Of a stretch of DNA of 64,000 nt, positions 44,842 to 56,292 are shown piece after piece. Numbering within the stretch: the stretch's first letter is position 1; every line of letters begins with the position of its first letter. The notes beneath the pieces are model-generated. The model saw nothing but the letters and a program-made list of their open reading frames with translations, was not told the origin of the DNA and made no database searches. This DNA comes from Dyella silvatica (lineage in GTDB: Bacteria > Pseudomonadota > Gammaproteobacteria > Xanthomonadales > Rhodanobacteraceae). The DNA is taken from NCBI RefSeq assembly GCF_026283955.1, contig NZ_JAPDPE010000008.1, positions 1-64,000 on the forward strand, given 5' to 3'. The position numbers were made by a program, and so were the translations under genes.

Positions 44842-45471
44842 ATGTATACGCCACGCCACTTCAAGGAAACGCGCAACCAGGTTTTGCGCGACTTGTTGCA
44901 CAGCTATCCGTTCGCGACGCTGGTAACGACCCATCCGGTATCGGGGCTTGCGATCAATCACCTGCCTTTCGAACTGGTCGGTGACGCGTTGCTGCATGGA
45001 CATGTCGCGCGTGGCAATGAGCTGGCGGACATGGATGGAGCCGAAGTGCGGGTGATCTTTCAGGGGCCGGACGGCTATATCAGCCCGAATTGGTACCCCA
45101 GTAAGCATGAGACCGGGCGCGAGGTGCCCACCTGGAATTACGCCGTGGCACATGTTTATGGTCGCCTGCGTGTCGTCAAAGACAAGGATTGGCTGCGCCG
45201 TTTGCTGCAAACACTGACCGACCGTCATGAGCTGGGGCAGCCTGCGCCGTGGCGAGTGAGTGATGCACCGGCCGATCATGTCGACCAGATGCTTGGCGCG
45301 ATTGTCGGCCTCGAAATCGCGATCGAGCGTATCGAAGGCAAATTCAAATTGAGCCAAAACCATCCCGCGTCTAATCGCGCCGGGGTAATCCAGGGGCTGC
45401 ATCAGCGTGCCGATCATCGCGACGCCGAGTTAGCCCAGATGATGACTACCATGGAGAAGCTTCAGACATGA
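44842..45471 (+). CDS. PaiB-like FMN-binding protein
   Basis: 209 residues of the PaiB split-barrel family (MYTPRHFKETRNQVLRDLL, PNWYPSKHETGREVPTWNY, NHPASNRAGVIQGL). PaiB proteins were named as negative regulators in Bacillus and resemble pyridoxamine oxidases. It begins 21 bases after argF' and overlaps the OsmC gene by four bases (ATGA), so it is co-transcribed within the arginine operon; why is not clear. Confidence 0.85.
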   Translation: MYTPRHFKETRNQVLRDLLHSYPFATLVTTHPVSGLAINHLPFELVGDALLHGHVARGNELADMDGAEVRVIFQGPDGYISPNWYPSKHETGREVPTWNYAVAHVYGRLRVVKDKDWLRRLLQTLTDRHELGQPAPWRVSDAPADHVDQMLGAIVGLEIAIERIEGKFKLSQNHPASNRAGVIQGLHQRADHRDAELAQMMTTMEKLQT

Positions 45472-45944
45472 CGATTGAACAACATAGTTACGCTGTCGAC
45501 GTGGTGTGGACTGGCAACCACGGCACCGGCACGCATAGCTATCAAGGTTATGGCCGCGAGCATGAGATTCACGTTGCCGGTAAGCCGACGATTGCAGGTT
45601 CATCGGATGCGGCATTTCGTGGCGATGCATCGAAGCACAATCCCGAAGATTTAATGGTCGCTGCGCTATCCAGCTGCCACATGCTTTGGTACCTGCATCT
45701 GGCAGCGGTGGCCGGGGTCGTGGTGACGGCTTATGCCGACGCGGCGGTGGGCACGCTGAGCATCGGGGCACAGGGTGGCCAGTTCAGCGAAGTCGTGCTG
45801 CGACCGCTCGTGACGGTGACTGCGGCTAGCGACCCGGCCAAGGCCGTGGCCGTTCATGACGATGCACATCACGCTTGTTTTCTTGCCCGATCGGTGAATT
45901 TTCCGGTGCGCTGTGAGCCGCGCATCGAGGTTGAATCCGTATGA
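45468..45944 (+). CDS. OsmC-family protein
   Basis: 158-residue OsmC/Ohr-fold protein. The Cys regions read ALSSCHMLWYLHLA and HHACFLARSVNFPV, corresponding to the two peroxidatic cysteines, although the spacing and context differ from Ohr at 2033. HNPEDLMVAAL is the family loop. It overlaps the PaiB-like gene and sits 30 bases before argG. Possibly a detoxifying thiol peroxidase expressed with arginine synthesis. Confidence 0.82.
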   Translation: MTIEQHSYAVDVVWTGNHGTGTHSYQGYGREHEIHVAGKPTIAGSSDAAFRGDASKHNPEDLMVAALSSCHMLWYLHLAAVAGVVVTAYADAAVGTLSIGAQGGQFSEVVLRPLVTVTAASDPAKAVAVHDDAHHACFLARSVNFPVRCEPRIEVESV

Positions 45945-45974
45945 CCGTTTTTCTATTTCAGGACCGATAAACCC

Positions 45975-47165
45975 ATGAGCAAAGCTATTGTTCTCGCCTT
46001 TTCCGGCGGTCTCGACACCAGTTTCTGCGTGCCTTATCTACAAGAGCGCGGCTGGGCCGTGCACACCGTATTCGCCGATACCGGTGGCGTCGATGCGCAA
46101 GAGCGCGCCTTCATCGAACAGCGTGCCGCCGAGCTCGGTGTGGCTTCGCATGTCACGGTCGATGGTGGTCCGGCGATCTGGGCGGGCTTCGTCAAGCCGT
46201 TCATCCAGGCAGGCGAGGGCTATCAGGGACAGTATCCGTTGCTGGTTTCCGATCGTTATCTGATCGTCGAAGCCGCGCTGGCTCGCGCCGCGGAAATCGG
46301 TACCAAGGCGATTGCGCATGGCTGCACCGGCATGGGCAATGACCAGGTACGTTTTGACCTGGCGGTGAAGGCCCTGGGCGATTACGAAATCGTCGCGCCG
46401 ATTCGCGAAATCCAAAAAGAACACACCGAAGTCCGCGCCTACGAGCAGAAGTATCTGGAAGACCGTGGTTTTGGTGTTCGCGCGAAGCAAAAGGCCTACA
46501 CCATCAATGAAAATCTGCTTGGCGTTACCTTGTCTGGTGGCGAGATCGATCGCTGGCAAGCGCCGGGCGAGGGTTCGCGTGGCTGGTGCAAGCCGCGCGC
46601 CGAATGGCCGTCTGAAACGCTACGCGTCACGTTGAAGTTCGAGCATGGCGAGGCGGTGGCCTTGGATGGCGAAAAGATCGCCGGCCATAAGCTATTGGCA
46701 AAACTCAATGGTTTGTTCGCCCAGTACGGTGTAGGTCGCGGCATGTATACCGGCGACACCACCATCGGCCTGAAGGGACGCATCGTGTATGAGGCACCGG
46801 GTCTGTTCGCCCTGCTTGCCGCGCACCGCGCGCTGGAAGAGGCTGTGCTGAGCAAACAGCAGAATCGCTTCAAGCCCGAAGTGGCACGCAAATGGGTCGA
46901 GCTGGTCTACGAGGGCTTTTTCCATGATCCGCTGAAGACCGACCTGGAGGCTTTCCTGGCGGCCAGCCAGCGTTGCGTCAATGGCGAAGTCGTGCTGGAA
47001 ACCAGCGGTGGCGTCGTCAACGCCGTGGAGATCCGTTCGCCGCATATCCTCAATGCCAAGGGCGCCACTTACGCGCAGGCCGCCGACTGGGGGGTAGCCG
47101 AGGCCGAAGGTTTTATTCGCCTGTACGGCATGAGCAGCACGCTGTGGGCTGAAATCAATCGGTGA
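45975..47165 (+). CDS. argG: Argininosuccinate synthase
   Basis: ATP-dependent joining of citrulline and aspartate, 396 residues. The P-loop is [29 protein letters not shown] and [16 protein letters not shown] are further family motifs. In this pathway citrulline comes from N-acetylcitrulline through argE'. It is 12 bases ahead of the GNAT gene. Confidence 0.97.
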   Translation: MSKAIVLAFSGGLDTSFCVPYLQERGWAVHTVFADTGGVDAQERAFIEQRAAELGVASHVTVDGGPAIWAGFVKPFIQAGEGYQGQYPLLVSDRYLIVEAALARAAEIGTKAIAHGCTGMGNDQVRFDLAVKALGDYEIVAPIREIQKEHTEVRAYEQKYLEDRGFGVRAKQKAYTINENLLGVTLSGGEIDRWQAPGEGSRGWCKPRAEWPSETLRVTLKFEHGEAVALDGEKIAGHKLLAKLNGLFAQYGVGRGMYTGDTTIGLKGRIVYEAPGLFALLAAHRALEEAVLSKQQNRFKPEVARKWVELVYEGFFHDPLKTDLEAFLAASQRCVNGEVVLETSGGVVNAVEIRSPHILNAKGATYAQAADWGVAEAEGFIRLYGMSSTLWAEINR

Positions 47166-47177
47166 ACAGGTAAACCT

Positions 47178-47618
47178 ATGAGCGACGATTTGCGCATCAG
47201 TACGGAGCAGAGCGAGCTTGACCTCGCCTTGATTCACGATTTTCTGTCGACCCGTTCGAGCTGGGCGCAGGGGATTTCGCTTGAGCGGGTGCGCAAGTCG
47301 ATCGAGCACTCGCTGTGCTTCGGCGGCTTTCGCGGCGTGGCGCAGGTAGCGTTTGCACGAGTGATTACCGATTACGCCACCTTCGCCAACCTGGTCGATG
47401 TATTCGTGCTTCCCGAGCATCGCGGCCACGGATACGGCAAGCAGGTAGTGCAGGCGGTGATGAAGCATCCGGGGTTGCAAGGGTTGCGGCGTTTTACCCT
47501 GGCCACGGCGGATGCGCACGCGCTGTATGCGCAGTACGGATTCACCCCACCGCAGCGGCCAGCCTCGCTGATGGAAATTTACGTGCCGGACATCTACGCG
47601 GTCACCGACCGACGATGA
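47178..47618 (+). CDS. GNAT-family N-acetyltransferase
   Basis: 146-residue acetyltransferase. The acetyl-CoA motif is LPEHRGHGYGKQVVQAVM, with LVDVFV on the strand before it and ALYAQYGFTPP at the end. It lies between argG and argE' in the same place as in Xanthomonas. It is not the N-acetylglutamate synthase, which is fused to argB here; the substrate is unknown. Confidence 0.87.
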   Translation: MSDDLRISTEQSELDLALIHDFLSTRSSWAQGISLERVRKSIEHSLCFGGFRGVAQVAFARVITDYATFANLVDVFVLPEHRGHGYGKQVVQAVMKHPGLQGLRRFTLATADAHALYAQYGFTPPQRPASLMEIYVPDIYAVTDRR

Positions 47619-47651
47619 ACGGAATGATCAAGAAACCATAAGACGGACTTC

Positions 47652-48752
47652 ATGAGCTCTTTACTGGACGAAACCCTTAAGCATTTGCGCGCGTTGGTTG
47701 GCTACGACACGCGTAATCCGCCGCGCGAGATTAATACCGGCGGCATCTTCGACTACCTGCGCGCGAATCTGCCGGGTTTCGCGGTGACGGTGACCGATTT
47801 TGGCGCTGGCGCAGTGAACTTATACGCCGTGCGCGGACAGCCGAAGTATCTGTTCAACGTGCATCTGGATACCGTGCCCGACTCGCCACATTGGTCGGCC
47901 GATCCGCACACGTTGCGGGTGACCGAGGATCGCGCGATTGGCCTGGGCTCTTGCGATATCAAGGGCGCGGCGGCGGCGCTGGTTGCTGTTGCCAATGCCA
48001 CCAGCGGTGATATGGCCCTGCTGCTGTCCACCGACGAAGAGGCCAACGATGCTCGTTGCATCGACGGCTTCTTGAAGGACAAGCCTGTCTACGAGGCCAT
48101 CATCGTGGCCGAGCCGACCAGGGGCGAGGCGGTGCTGGCGCACCGTGGCATCCATTCGGTGCAAATGCGTTTCAAGGGCCGTGCCGGGCACGCCTCGGGC
48201 GAACAACAGCCAGCCGATAACGCACTGCATCAGGCTATGCATTGGGGCACCGCGGCGCTTGGCTATGTGGCGAAGCAGTCGCATGAGCGCTTCGGTGGGC
48301 TGACCGGCCTGCGCTTCAATATCGGCAAGGTCGAGGGCGGTATCAAAGCCAATGTGATCGCGCCGACTGCCGATGTGCGTTTCGGCTTCCGTCCGCTGCC
48401 GTCGATGGATGCCGATCGCATGCTGGAAACCTTCCGTACCCTGGTCGAGCCGCAGCCGGTGGAGTTTGGCGAAACCTTTCGTGGCGACTCCTTGCCGGCT
48501 GGCGACACGGCGACCGCCGAGGCCCGTCGTCTCGCCGCGCGTGACCTCGCCGACGAGTTGGGTATCCCGGTGGGCAATGCGGTGGATTTCTGGACCGAGT
48601 CGGCGCTGTTTTCCGCAGCCGGCTACACCTCGTTTGTCTATGGCCCTGGCGATATCGCCCAGGCGCATAGTGCCGACGAGTGGGTGGCATTGAGTCAGTT
48701 GCAGCATTACGCAGAAACCATTTACCGGATCATCGATCGTGGAAGCGCATAA
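47652..48752 (+). CDS. argE': N-acetylcitrulline deacetylase (ArgE-like, M20 family)
   Basis: Zinc amidohydrolase removing acetate from N-acetylcitrulline, 366 residues. [13 protein letters not shown] (metal His/Asp), [11 protein letters not shown] (catalytic Glu) and [16 protein letters not shown] (last metal His) are conserved, with an internal dimerisation domain around [15 protein letters not shown]. The call rests on the acetylornithine carbamoyltransferase at the head of the operon; a plain ArgE would not fit the pathway. Overlaps argAB. Confidence 0.88.
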   Translation: MSSLLDETLKHLRALVGYDTRNPPREINTGGIFDYLRANLPGFAVTVTDFGAGAVNLYAVRGQPKYLFNVHLDTVPDSPHWSADPHTLRVTEDRAIGLGSCDIKGAAAALVAVANATSGDMALLLSTDEEANDARCIDGFLKDKPVYEAIIVAEPTRGEAVLAHRGIHSVQMRFKGRAGHASGEQQPADNALHQAMHWGTAALGYVAKQSHERFGGLTGLRFNIGKVEGGIKANVIAPTADVRFGFRPLPSMDADRMLETFRTLVEPQPVEFGETFRGDSLPAGDTATAEARRLAARDLADELGIPVGNAVDFWTESALFSAAGYTSFVYGPGDIAQAHSADEWVALSQLQHYAETIYRIIDRGSA

Positions 48753-50055
48753 GCACACCCGTAAGACCATCGTGCGCTTGCTTTCGAGCATGGGCAGCAC
48801 GAAGGAAATTCAGCAGTATCTGAAACGTTTCTCGCAGCTGGATGCGAAGCGCTTTGCCGTGGTCAAGGTCGGCGGTGCGGTGCTGCGCGACGACCTGCCT
48901 GCGTTGACCTCGTCACTGACATTTTTGCAGCAGGTCGGCTTGACCCCGATCGTGCTGCATGGTGCGGGGCCGCAGCTGGATGAAGAGCTGTCCGGCGCCG
49001 GTATCGAAAAGCAAACCGTCAACGGCTTGCGTGTTACTTCGCCCAAGGCTCTGGCTATCGTGCGCAAGGTATTCCAGGAGCAGAATCTGCGCCTGGTGGA
49101 GGCCCTGCAATCGATGGATACGCGTGCGACCTCGGTGCCCTCGGGCGTATTTACCTCGGTTTATCTCGATCGCGATATCTATGGTTTGGTGGGCAAGGTG
49201 GCCAGCATCAATCTGGCGCCGATCGAGGCCAGCCTTCGCGCCGGCTCGATCCCGGTGATTGCCAGCCTGGGTGAAACCGAAGAAGGGCAGATTCTCAATA
49301 TCAACGCCGACTTCGCCGCCAATGAATTGGTACGGGTGTTGCAGCCTTACAAGATTGTCTTTCTGACCGGTACCGGTGGTTTGCTCGACGACAAGGGTAA
49401 GGTGATCGATTCGATCAATCTCAGCACCGAGTTCGAGCATTTGATGACGCAGCCGTGGATCAACGGCGGCATGCGCCTGAAGATCGAACAGATCGCCGAT
49501 CTGCTGGCCGATTTGCCGTTGACCTCCTCGGTATCGATCACCCGTCCGTCGGAGCTGGCGAAAGAGCTTTTCACCCATAAGGGCTCGGGTACCATGGTGC
49601 GGCGTGGCGAGAAAGTGCTGCGCGTGACGTCGTGGGACGGCATCGACTGTGAGCGCATGCGTGGCCTGATCGAATCGAGTTTTGGCCGTACCTTGCTGCC
49701 CGACTATTTCGAGCGCACCAAGCCCTATCGCATCTATGTCAGCGAAAACTATCGCGCGGCGATGATTCTCACCGAAGAACACGGGCTGGCTTATCTGGAT
49801 AAGTTCGCCGTGCTCGACGATGCGCAGGGCGAAGGTCTGGGGCGTGCGGTGTGGCAGGTCATGCGCGACGAGAATCCGCAGCTATTCTGGCGTTCGCGCC
49901 ATGGCAATCCGGTCAACCCGTTTTATTACGCCGAGTCCGACGGCTGTTTCAAGCAAGAGCACTGGAAGGTGTTCTGGTATGGCCTGAACGACTTCGACAC
50001 CATCGCCCGCTGTGTAGCGCATTGCGCAACACGGCAGCCGACCTTGATCGATTAA
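48739..50055 (+). CDS. argB: Bifunctional N-acetylglutamate synthase/kinase
   Basis: 438 residues combining an amino-acid-kinase domain ([62 protein letters not shown]) with a C-terminal GNAT domain (about 290-438; [29 protein letters not shown]), as in Xanthomonas. It performs the first two steps of arginine synthesis and is likely feedback-inhibited by arginine. GTG start at 48739 matches the family N-terminus and overlaps argE' by 14 bases. Confidence 0.94.
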   Translation: MEAHKHTRKTIVRLLSSMGSTKEIQQYLKRFSQLDAKRFAVVKVGGAVLRDDLPALTSSLTFLQQVGLTPIVLHGAGPQLDEELSGAGIEKQTVNGLRVTSPKALAIVRKVFQEQNLRLVEALQSMDTRATSVPSGVFTSVYLDRDIYGLVGKVASINLAPIEASLRAGSIPVIASLGETEEGQILNINADFAANELVRVLQPYKIVFLTGTGGLLDDKGKVIDSINLSTEFEHLMTQPWINGGMRLKIEQIADLLADLPLTSSVSITRPSELAKELFTHKGSGTMVRRGEKVLRVTSWDGIDCERMRGLIESSFGRTLLPDYFERTKPYRIYVSENYRAAMILTEEHGLAYLDKFAVLDDAQGEGLGRAVWQVMRDENPQLFWRSRHGNPVNPFYYAESDGCFKQEHWKVFWYGLNDFDTIARCVAHCATRQPTLID

Positions 50056-50114
50056 AGCAGCACCCCCTCCCGGTGCGAACAGGGAGGGGGCCGCACCGCA
50101 TAGAGTGAACTCTC

Positions 50115-51071
50115 ATGGCAGACCAGAAAAAAACCATCGGCATCGTCGGCGCGCGTGGCCATACCGGTGCCGAGCTGATTCGGCTGATTGCGGCACATCC
50201 GGCGCTGGAACTCATTTTCGTCTCATCCCGCGAGCTGGATGGGCAACGCGTTGCCGAGCATATCGATGGCTATGCCAGCGAGCTGCGTTACGCCAGCCTG
50301 GACCCCGCTGGCGTGGCATCGCAGGGCGCTGATGTGGTGATTCTGGCGCTGCCCAATGGCAAGGCGGCGCCCTATGTGGACGCGCTCGACCAGGCCAGGC
50401 CGGACACGATAATCCTCGATTTGTCGGCGGATTATCGCTTTGACGAACGCTGGTATTACGGCTTGCCGGAGCTGACTCGTCAGCGCTGGCGGGGGCAGAA
50501 ACACATCAGCAATCCCGGCTGCTATGCCACCGCCATGCAATTGTCGATTGCCCCACTGAAAGATCTGCTGGCCGCGCCGCCGGTCTGTTTTGGCGTCTCC
50601 GGCTACTCCGGTGCGGGCACCACGCCCTCGGACAAGAACGATCCGGAAAAACTGCGCGACAACCTGATGCCGTATGCGCTTACCGGGCATATGCATGAGA
50701 AAGAAGCCAGTCGACATCTGGGCTTGCCGGTGGAGTTCATGCCGCATGTCGCCCCGCATTTCCGTGGCCTGACGGTAACCACCAATCTCTATCTGGCGCG
50801 CCCGCTTAAGCGCGAAGAGGTGATTCAGCGCTTCCACGCCAGCTACGACAACGAGCCGCTGGTACGCGTACTGGATGAAGCGCCCTGGGTCAGTCAGATT
50901 GCCAACAAACACCATGTCGACATCGGCGGTTTCGCGCTGTCGGCCGATGGCAAACGCGTCGTGGTGGTGGCGACGCTGGACAACCTGCTCAAGGGCGCTG
51001 CGACCCAGGCCATCCAGAACATCAATCTGCTGCTGGGTTGCGATGAATGGACAGCCATTCCGCGACCGTGA
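50115..51071 (+). CDS. argC: N-acetyl-gamma-glutamyl-phosphate reductase
   Basis: NADPH-dependent third enzyme of arginine synthesis, 318 residues. Rossmann start [18 protein letters not shown], catalytic Cys in [14 protein letters not shown], then [17 protein letters not shown] and [16 protein letters not shown]. 59 bases after argB; a GC-rich inverted repeat, CCCCCTCCC with GGGAGGGGG (50064-50092), lies between them without a T-run. Confidence 0.96.
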   Translation: MADQKKTIGIVGARGHTGAELIRLIAAHPALELIFVSSRELDGQRVAEHIDGYASELRYASLDPAGVASQGADVVILALPNGKAAPYVDALDQARPDTIILDLSADYRFDERWYYGLPELTRQRWRGQKHISNPGCYATAMQLSIAPLKDLLAAPPVCFGVSGYSGAGTTPSDKNDPEKLRDNLMPYALTGHMHEKEASRHLGLPVEFMPHVAPHFRGLTVTTNLYLARPLKREEVIQRFHASYDNEPLVRVLDEAPWVSQIANKHHVDIGGFALSADGKRVVVVATLDNLLKGAATQAIQNINLLLGCDEWTAIPRP

Positions 51072-51128
51072 CGCTTATCGGTATGTCATTCACTGGAGCT
51101 ACCTACTTAATACACAACGAGCTACGTC

Positions 51129-52398
51129 ATGCGCCTTTCACGATATCTGCTGCCCACTCTCAAAGAGACTCCTAGCGAAGCGCAGATCAGCTCGCACCGA
51201 CTGATGTTGCGTGCGGGCATGATCCGACAAGAGGCTGCAGGCATTTATGCATGGCTGCCGCTGGGCTTACAGGTGCTTAGGCGAGTTGAACGTATCGTGC
51301 GCGAAGAGATGCACCGCGCAGGGGCGGTCGAGCTGCTGATGCCGACACTGCAACTCGCCGATCTATGGCGTGAAAGCGGCCGTTACGATGCCTACGGGCC
51401 CGAGATGCTGCGCATCCGCGACCGTCATCAACGCGAGTTGCTGTATGGGCCGACCAATGAGGAAATGGTGACGGGTATCTTTCGCGCCCATGTTCATTCG
51501 TATCGCGATTTGCCCTTGAACCTTTATCAGCTGCAATGGAAGTTCCGCGATGAATTGCGGCCACGCTTCGGGGTGCTGCGCGGGCGCGAGTTTCTAATGA
51601 AGGACGCCTATTCGTTCGACCTGGACGAAGCCGGCGCGCGGCGTTCTTATCAGCGGATGTTTGTTGCCTATCTGCGGATGTTTTCGCGCATGGGTCTCAC
51701 CGCATGAGTTCATTGTCCTGGCTGATACCGGTGAATCCACGGTGTTTTGCGATCGAAGCCTGCTTGGGCTGAAAGCTCCCGCTGCGGATGTCGACTTCGA
51801 TGGCGATCTGAGTGCGTTGATCGACCCTTGGAGCAAGCCTTATGCCGCCACCGAAGACGTGCACGACATTGCACGTTTCGAGCGCGAGGTGCCGCTTGAG
51901 CGGCAATTGCGCACGCGCGGTATCGAAGTGGGGCAGATCTTTTATTTCGGTACCAAGTACTCCGAGCCCATGAAAGCGCTGGTGACCGGCCCCGACGGGG
52001 TCGATCGACCGATTCATGGCGGTTGCTACGGGGTGGGTGTATCGCGTTTGCTCGGCGCCATCATCGAAGCTTGTCACGACGAGCACGGCATCGTCTGGCC
52101 CGATGCCGTGGCGCCGTTCCAGGTCGGCTTGATCAACCTGCAGCAAGGCGATGAACAAACCGATGCAGCTTGCGAGCAGATCTACTCCAAGTTGGCCCAG
52201 GCGGGTATCGATGTGCTTTACGACGATACCCAGGAGCGTGCTGGCGGCAAGTTCATGCAGATGGATTTGATCGGCCTGCCTTGGCAGTTGATCGTCGGCA
52301 CCCGTGAGCTGAAAAACGGCAAGATTGAATTGAAGCGACGCGCGAATGGGCTGCGCGAGACGCTTCCCATCGACGTTGCGCTAGCCCGGTTGTTATAG
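51129..52398 (+). pseudogene. proS: Short-form prolyl-tRNA synthetase, frame-broken
   Basis: Two ORFs (51129-51707 and from about 51700 to 52398) together give a ProS of about 435 residues without the large editing insertion of E. coli ProS, i.e. the alphaproteobacterial type. Intact parts: [58 protein letters not shown], and motif 3 [15 protein letters not shown]. Between MGLTA (51701) and HEF a conserved stretch of about 15 residues (expected to hold the Pro-pocket GPIGGDLS) is missing and the frame shifts. A deletion of about 47 bp with GCA repeated at both edges explains it. A pseudogene or assembly error; the main ProS must then be elsewhere. Confidence 0.82.
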
Positions 52399-52421
52399 GT
52401 ACATGCGTTATAGGTACATGC
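52392..52421. repeat. Perfect 15-bp tandem duplication
   Basis: GTTATAGGTACATGC occurs twice in direct succession, overlapping the end and stop codon of proS and lying ahead of argH. Confidence 0.85.
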
Positions 52422-52506
52422 TGCGCGTGATTGAGCGCAGTCATGGCCACTATTTACACCTTTTGCCCCCAGCCTGGGCTCTGAACCAACTTTGCAGGAC
52501 ATAGAA

Positions 52507-53802
52507 ATGACTCAGCCGCTATGGCAGAAAGCCAATATCAAGATCGATGCCCGCATCATGAAATTTCTGGCCGGCGACGATGTGCTGCTCGATCGTGAAT
52601 TTTTTCTGCATGACATCACCGCCAGCAAGGCGCATGTCGAGGGCTTGGCCCATATCGGTGTGGTGAGCGCTGATGAGGCGGTGGCATTGAAGCGTGAGCT
52701 GGATATGCTGGCGGTCGATTTCCGCAGCGGTGATTTCGTTTTGGACGAACGCTACGAAGACGGCCACTCGGCGATCGAGGCACGGCTTACCGAACGTCTT
52801 GGCGATGCCGGGCGTCGAGTTCATACCGGCCGTAGCCGCAACGACCAGATTCTGGTGGCGACACGGTTGTGGCTGAAGGACCAGCTGGCGGCACTGGAAA
52901 CGCATTGCCGCGCGATTGCCGAGGTCTGCCTGCAGCGCGCGGCGCAGCCGGCGCTGCCATTGCCGGGGTACACCCATTTGCAGCGTGCGGTGGTGTCATC
53001 CACCGGCATGTGGTTTGCCGGCTTCGCCGAGGGCTTTATCGACAACGTACTGCGCGCGCGTCAGACCGCCGCGCTAATCGATGCCAACCCGCTGGGCACT
53101 GCGGCGGGTTACGGTGTGAACATGAAGCTGGATCGTGAGCACACCACCGCGGCGCTGGGTTTCTCGCGCATGCAGATTTCGCCGATTTATGCCCAGCTGT
53201 CCCGCGGCAAATTTGAAATGGCCGTGCTTGAGGCCATTGCCGGTGCCTTGCTCGACCTGCGTCGGCTGGCCTGGGATTTGTCCTTGTTCACTACCGCGGA
53301 ATTCAACTTCGTCAGCTTGCCGTCGGAGTACACCACCGGTAGTTCGATCATGCCGAACAAGCGTAACCCGGACGTAGTGGAGCTGCTCCGCGCCAGTTAT
53401 GCCAGCGTGGCGGCGGCGCGCACGGAGATCGAGCAATTGCTGTCGCTGCCTTCGGGTTATCAGCGTGATCTGCAGTTCTCCAAAGGTTCGTTGTTTCATG
53501 GTTGCCGTCATGGTTTGGCGGCATTGGAGCTGGTACCGGATCTATTGGCACGCATGCAATGGAACGAGGCACCGATGCGCGCGGCGATCGAGCCGGCGAT
53601 GTACGCCACCGATGTGGCGATTGAGCAGGCGGCGGCGGGTGTGCCTTTTCGCGATGCCTACCGTGCCGCCGCCGAGGCTGCCAACAACGCCGGCCAGGGG
53701 CGTACACCCGAGAGCAGTCTTGCGGCGCGGGTATCGCCTGGCGCCGGCCATGATCTGCGACTGGATGAACTCACGGCGCGTTTGCGCCAACTCGACAGTT
53801 GA
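52507..53802 (+). CDS. argH: Argininosuccinate lyase
   Basis: Last enzyme of arginine synthesis, cleaving argininosuccinate to arginine and fumarate, 431 residues. [28 protein letters not shown] and the signature [12 protein letters not shown] are intact. The N-terminus is short relative to E. coli ArgH. Start at ATG 52507; TTG 52492 is an alternative. It is 108 bases after the proS remnant and six bases before proB. Confidence 0.95.
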   Translation: MTQPLWQKANIKIDARIMKFLAGDDVLLDREFFLHDITASKAHVEGLAHIGVVSADEAVALKRELDMLAVDFRSGDFVLDERYEDGHSAIEARLTERLGDAGRRVHTGRSRNDQILVATRLWLKDQLAALETHCRAIAEVCLQRAAQPALPLPGYTHLQRAVVSSTGMWFAGFAEGFIDNVLRARQTAALIDANPLGTAAGYGVNMKLDREHTTAALGFSRMQISPIYAQLSRGKFEMAVLEAIAGALLDLRRLAWDLSLFTTAEFNFVSLPSEYTTGSSIMPNKRNPDVVELLRASYASVAAARTEIEQLLSLPSGYQRDLQFSKGSLFHGCRHGLAALELVPDLLARMQWNEAPMRAAIEPAMYATDVAIEQAAAGVPFRDAYRAAAEAANNAGQGRTPESSLAARVSPGAGHDLRLDELTARLRQLDS

Positions 53803-53808
53803 ACTGAG

Positions 53809-54919
53809 ATGACCACGCCAGGCCACCTAGCAAACGAGCCGCGCTTACCCGCATCTGCACTGCCGAGCTGGCGCCGTGCCGTGCTCAAGGTGGGCAGCAA
53901 TTTGCTCGCCGCGGACGGCGGTGGCCTCACCTCACGGCACGCGCAGGCCTTGGCTGCGTTCATTACCAGCAGCCATGCGCAAGGCCGGCAGGTGGTGCTG
54001 GTGTCTTCCGGAGCGGTGGCGGCGGGGCTGGCGTTGATGCGTGAACGCCAGCCGGCGAGCGGCGATATGGCTGCACGGCAAGCGCTGGCTGCGCTCGGCC
54101 AGGCGCCGATGATTGCGCTGTGGCAAAGCCTGTCGGAGCGGCCGGTCGCGCAGGTGCTGCTGACCCATGACGATTTGCGCAATCGCCGCCGCTATCTCAA
54201 CGCACGTGCCACGCTGCGTGAGCTATTGCTGCTGGACGTGTTGCCAGTCATCAACGAGAACGACACGGTGGCGGTAGATGAGTTGAAACTGGGTGACAAC
54301 GATAATCTCGCCGCTATTGTCGCGGCGCTGGTCGATGCGGACTTATTGCTGATCGCCTCGGATATCGATGCGCTGTACAGCGCAGACCCGCGGCGCGAAT
54401 CCACCGCGCAGCCGATCGCTCATGTCTCCGCATTGACACCGCACCGGTGGCATGCGCACCAAGCTGGAGGCGGCCAGCAAAGCCGGTGCTGCCGGTATTC
54501 CCACCGCTCTGTTCCATGGCGGCCACGCTGCTACGGTGCGGGCTTTGGCGCAGGGCCAGTTACACGGCACCTTGATCGATGCCTCCAGCAGCCGCATGCA
54601 GGCGCGTAAATACTGGTTGCGTCATGCGCCGGCGGCGCCGGGACGAATTCGCGTGGATGCCGGCGCGGCGGATGCTCTGGCAGGTGGCCGTGCCTCGCTG
54701 CTACCCGGTGGCATCCTCGGTACCGAGGGTGAATTCCAGCGTGGAGACATGGTGGAAATCGTCGATGCCGAGCATCGATCAGTGGCGCGTGGGCTATGCC
54801 AATACAGCGTCGCCGATGTGCGCCGCCTGGCCGGTCGACATAGCCGCGAGATCGAAGCGCAGCTGGGCTATAGCTATGGGGTCGAGGTCGTACATCGCGA
54901 CGATCTGGTCGTGGTTTGA
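53809..54919 (+). pseudogene. proB: Glutamate 5-kinase, split by internal deletion
   Basis: First step of proline synthesis. The kinase domain is clear (AVLKVGSNLLAADGGG, VSSGAVAAGLALMRERQP, INENDTVAVDELKLGDND, LLLIASDIDALYSADPRR) and so is the C-terminal PUA domain (IRVDAGAADALAGGRASLLP, ILGTEGEFQRGD). At 54436-54446 the reading jumps from SALTP to GGMRTKLEAA in another frame; the expected Gly-rich loop between (about 13 residues, GGSGSGVGTGG-like, which holds substrate/ATP contacts) is gone. A deletion of about 40 bp is the simplest account. Six bases after argH, 15 ahead of proA. Confidence 0.85.
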
Positions 54920-54933
54920 GTGGAGGCAGGCTG

Positions 54934-56220
54934 ATGAGCGCAGCACCGATGGACTCTATCCGCGTACAGGCATTGGCTTGTCGCGATGCGGCGCAAGTCG
55001 TCGCCGAGCTGGATACGTCGGCGAAGCGACAGCTGTTGCTGTCGATGGCCGATGCCTTGCAAGCGCAATGCACTGCCGTGCTCGCCGCGAATGCCTTGGA
55101 TATGCAGCAGGCCGATGCCAAGGGTGTGCAAGCTGCGTTGCTCGACCGTCTGCGACTGGACCCGCAGCGAGTTGCTGCGATTGCGGTCTCGCTGCGCGAG
55201 GTCGCGGTCTTGCCTGATCCAGTCGGCGTGGTGACTCGCCGCGAGACGCGGCCTAATGGTTTGTCAGTGGCGCGTGTGCGGGTGCCTTTGGGGGTGGTGG
55301 CGATGATTTACGAAGCTCGCCCCAATGTCACGGCAGATGCCGCCGCGTTATGCCTGATGGCCGGCAACGGCGTGATTTTGCGTGGCGGTTCCGAAGCGCG
55401 GCATTCCAACGCGGCGATTGCCGCGGCGCTGCAGCAGGCGCTTGAGGCTCACGGGATGCCTGCCGCCGCCGTCACCCTGGTCGCTGACCCCAGTCGCGAG
55501 ACGATGATCGAGTTGTTGCAGCTCAGCGATATAGTCGACCTGGCCATACCGCGTGGCGGTGAGGGGCTGATCCGCTTTGTCACCGAACATGCGCGCGTGC
55601 CGGTGATCAAACACTACAAAGGCGTTTGTCATCTCTATGTCGACCGCGCCGCGGATATCGCACTGGCCTTGAATCTCTTGGTCGACGGCAAGGCTTCGCG
55701 CCCGGGTGTCTGCAATGCGCTGGAAACGCTGTTGGTGCACAAGGATATTGCCGCCGACTTTTTACCGCGCGCCGCTACGGCGTTGGGGCGACGTCAGGTC
55801 GAGCTGCGCGGCTGCGAGCGTACGCGCCAGCTGCTGCCCGCACTCACGCCGGCTGAGGAGGCCGACTACGCAGCGGAGTATCTCGATCTGATTCTCGCCG
55901 TGCGCGTGGTCGATGATCTGGACGCCGCGCTGGCGCATATCCGTCGCTATGGCTCGGACCATACCGAGGTCATCGCGACTCGCGACGAAGCCATCGCGGA
56001 ACGTTTTGTGCGGGCGATTCGCTCAGCCGTGGTGATGGTCAACGCCTCGTCGCGTTTTTCCGACGGTGGCGAGCTGGGGCTGGGCGCGGAAATCGGCATC
56101 TCCACCACGCGTTTACACGCCTACGGCCCGATGGGGGCCGAGGCTTTGACAGTGGAGCGCTTTGTGGTGCGTGGCGCAGGGCAGGTGCGCCACCCGCAAA
56201 GTGTGCAGCAAGAGGGGTAA
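54934..56220 (+). CDS. proA: Gamma-glutamyl phosphate reductase
   Basis: Second step of proline synthesis, an aldehyde-dehydrogenase-fold reductase of 428 residues. [36 protein letters not shown], the catalytic Cys in [14 protein letters not shown], and [20 protein letters not shown] are conserved. GGAGGCAGG lies before the ATG at 54934. It closes the arg-pro run. If proB really is broken, this gene alone cannot give proline from glutamate. Confidence 0.95.
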   Translation: MSAAPMDSIRVQALACRDAAQVVAELDTSAKRQLLLSMADALQAQCTAVLAANALDMQQADAKGVQAALLDRLRLDPQRVAAIAVSLREVAVLPDPVGVVTRRETRPNGLSVARVRVPLGVVAMIYEARPNVTADAAALCLMAGNGVILRGGSEARHSNAAIAAALQQALEAHGMPAAAVTLVADPSRETMIELLQLSDIVDLAIPRGGEGLIRFVTEHARVPVIKHYKGVCHLYVDRAADIALALNLLVDGKASRPGVCNALETLLVHKDIAADFLPRAATALGRRQVELRGCERTRQLLPALTPAEEADYAAEYLDLILAVRVVDDLDAALAHIRRYGSDHTEVIATRDEAIAERFVRAIRSAVVMVNASSRFSDGGELGLGAEIGISTTRLHAYGPMGAEALTVERFVVRGAGQVRHPQSVQQEG

Positions 56221-56292
56221 CGCGTCGTTTCAGCGGCAGTACTTGCTGTTTACCGAGCGCAGCGATAAGACGAACGTTCGCGCTCGATAGAG

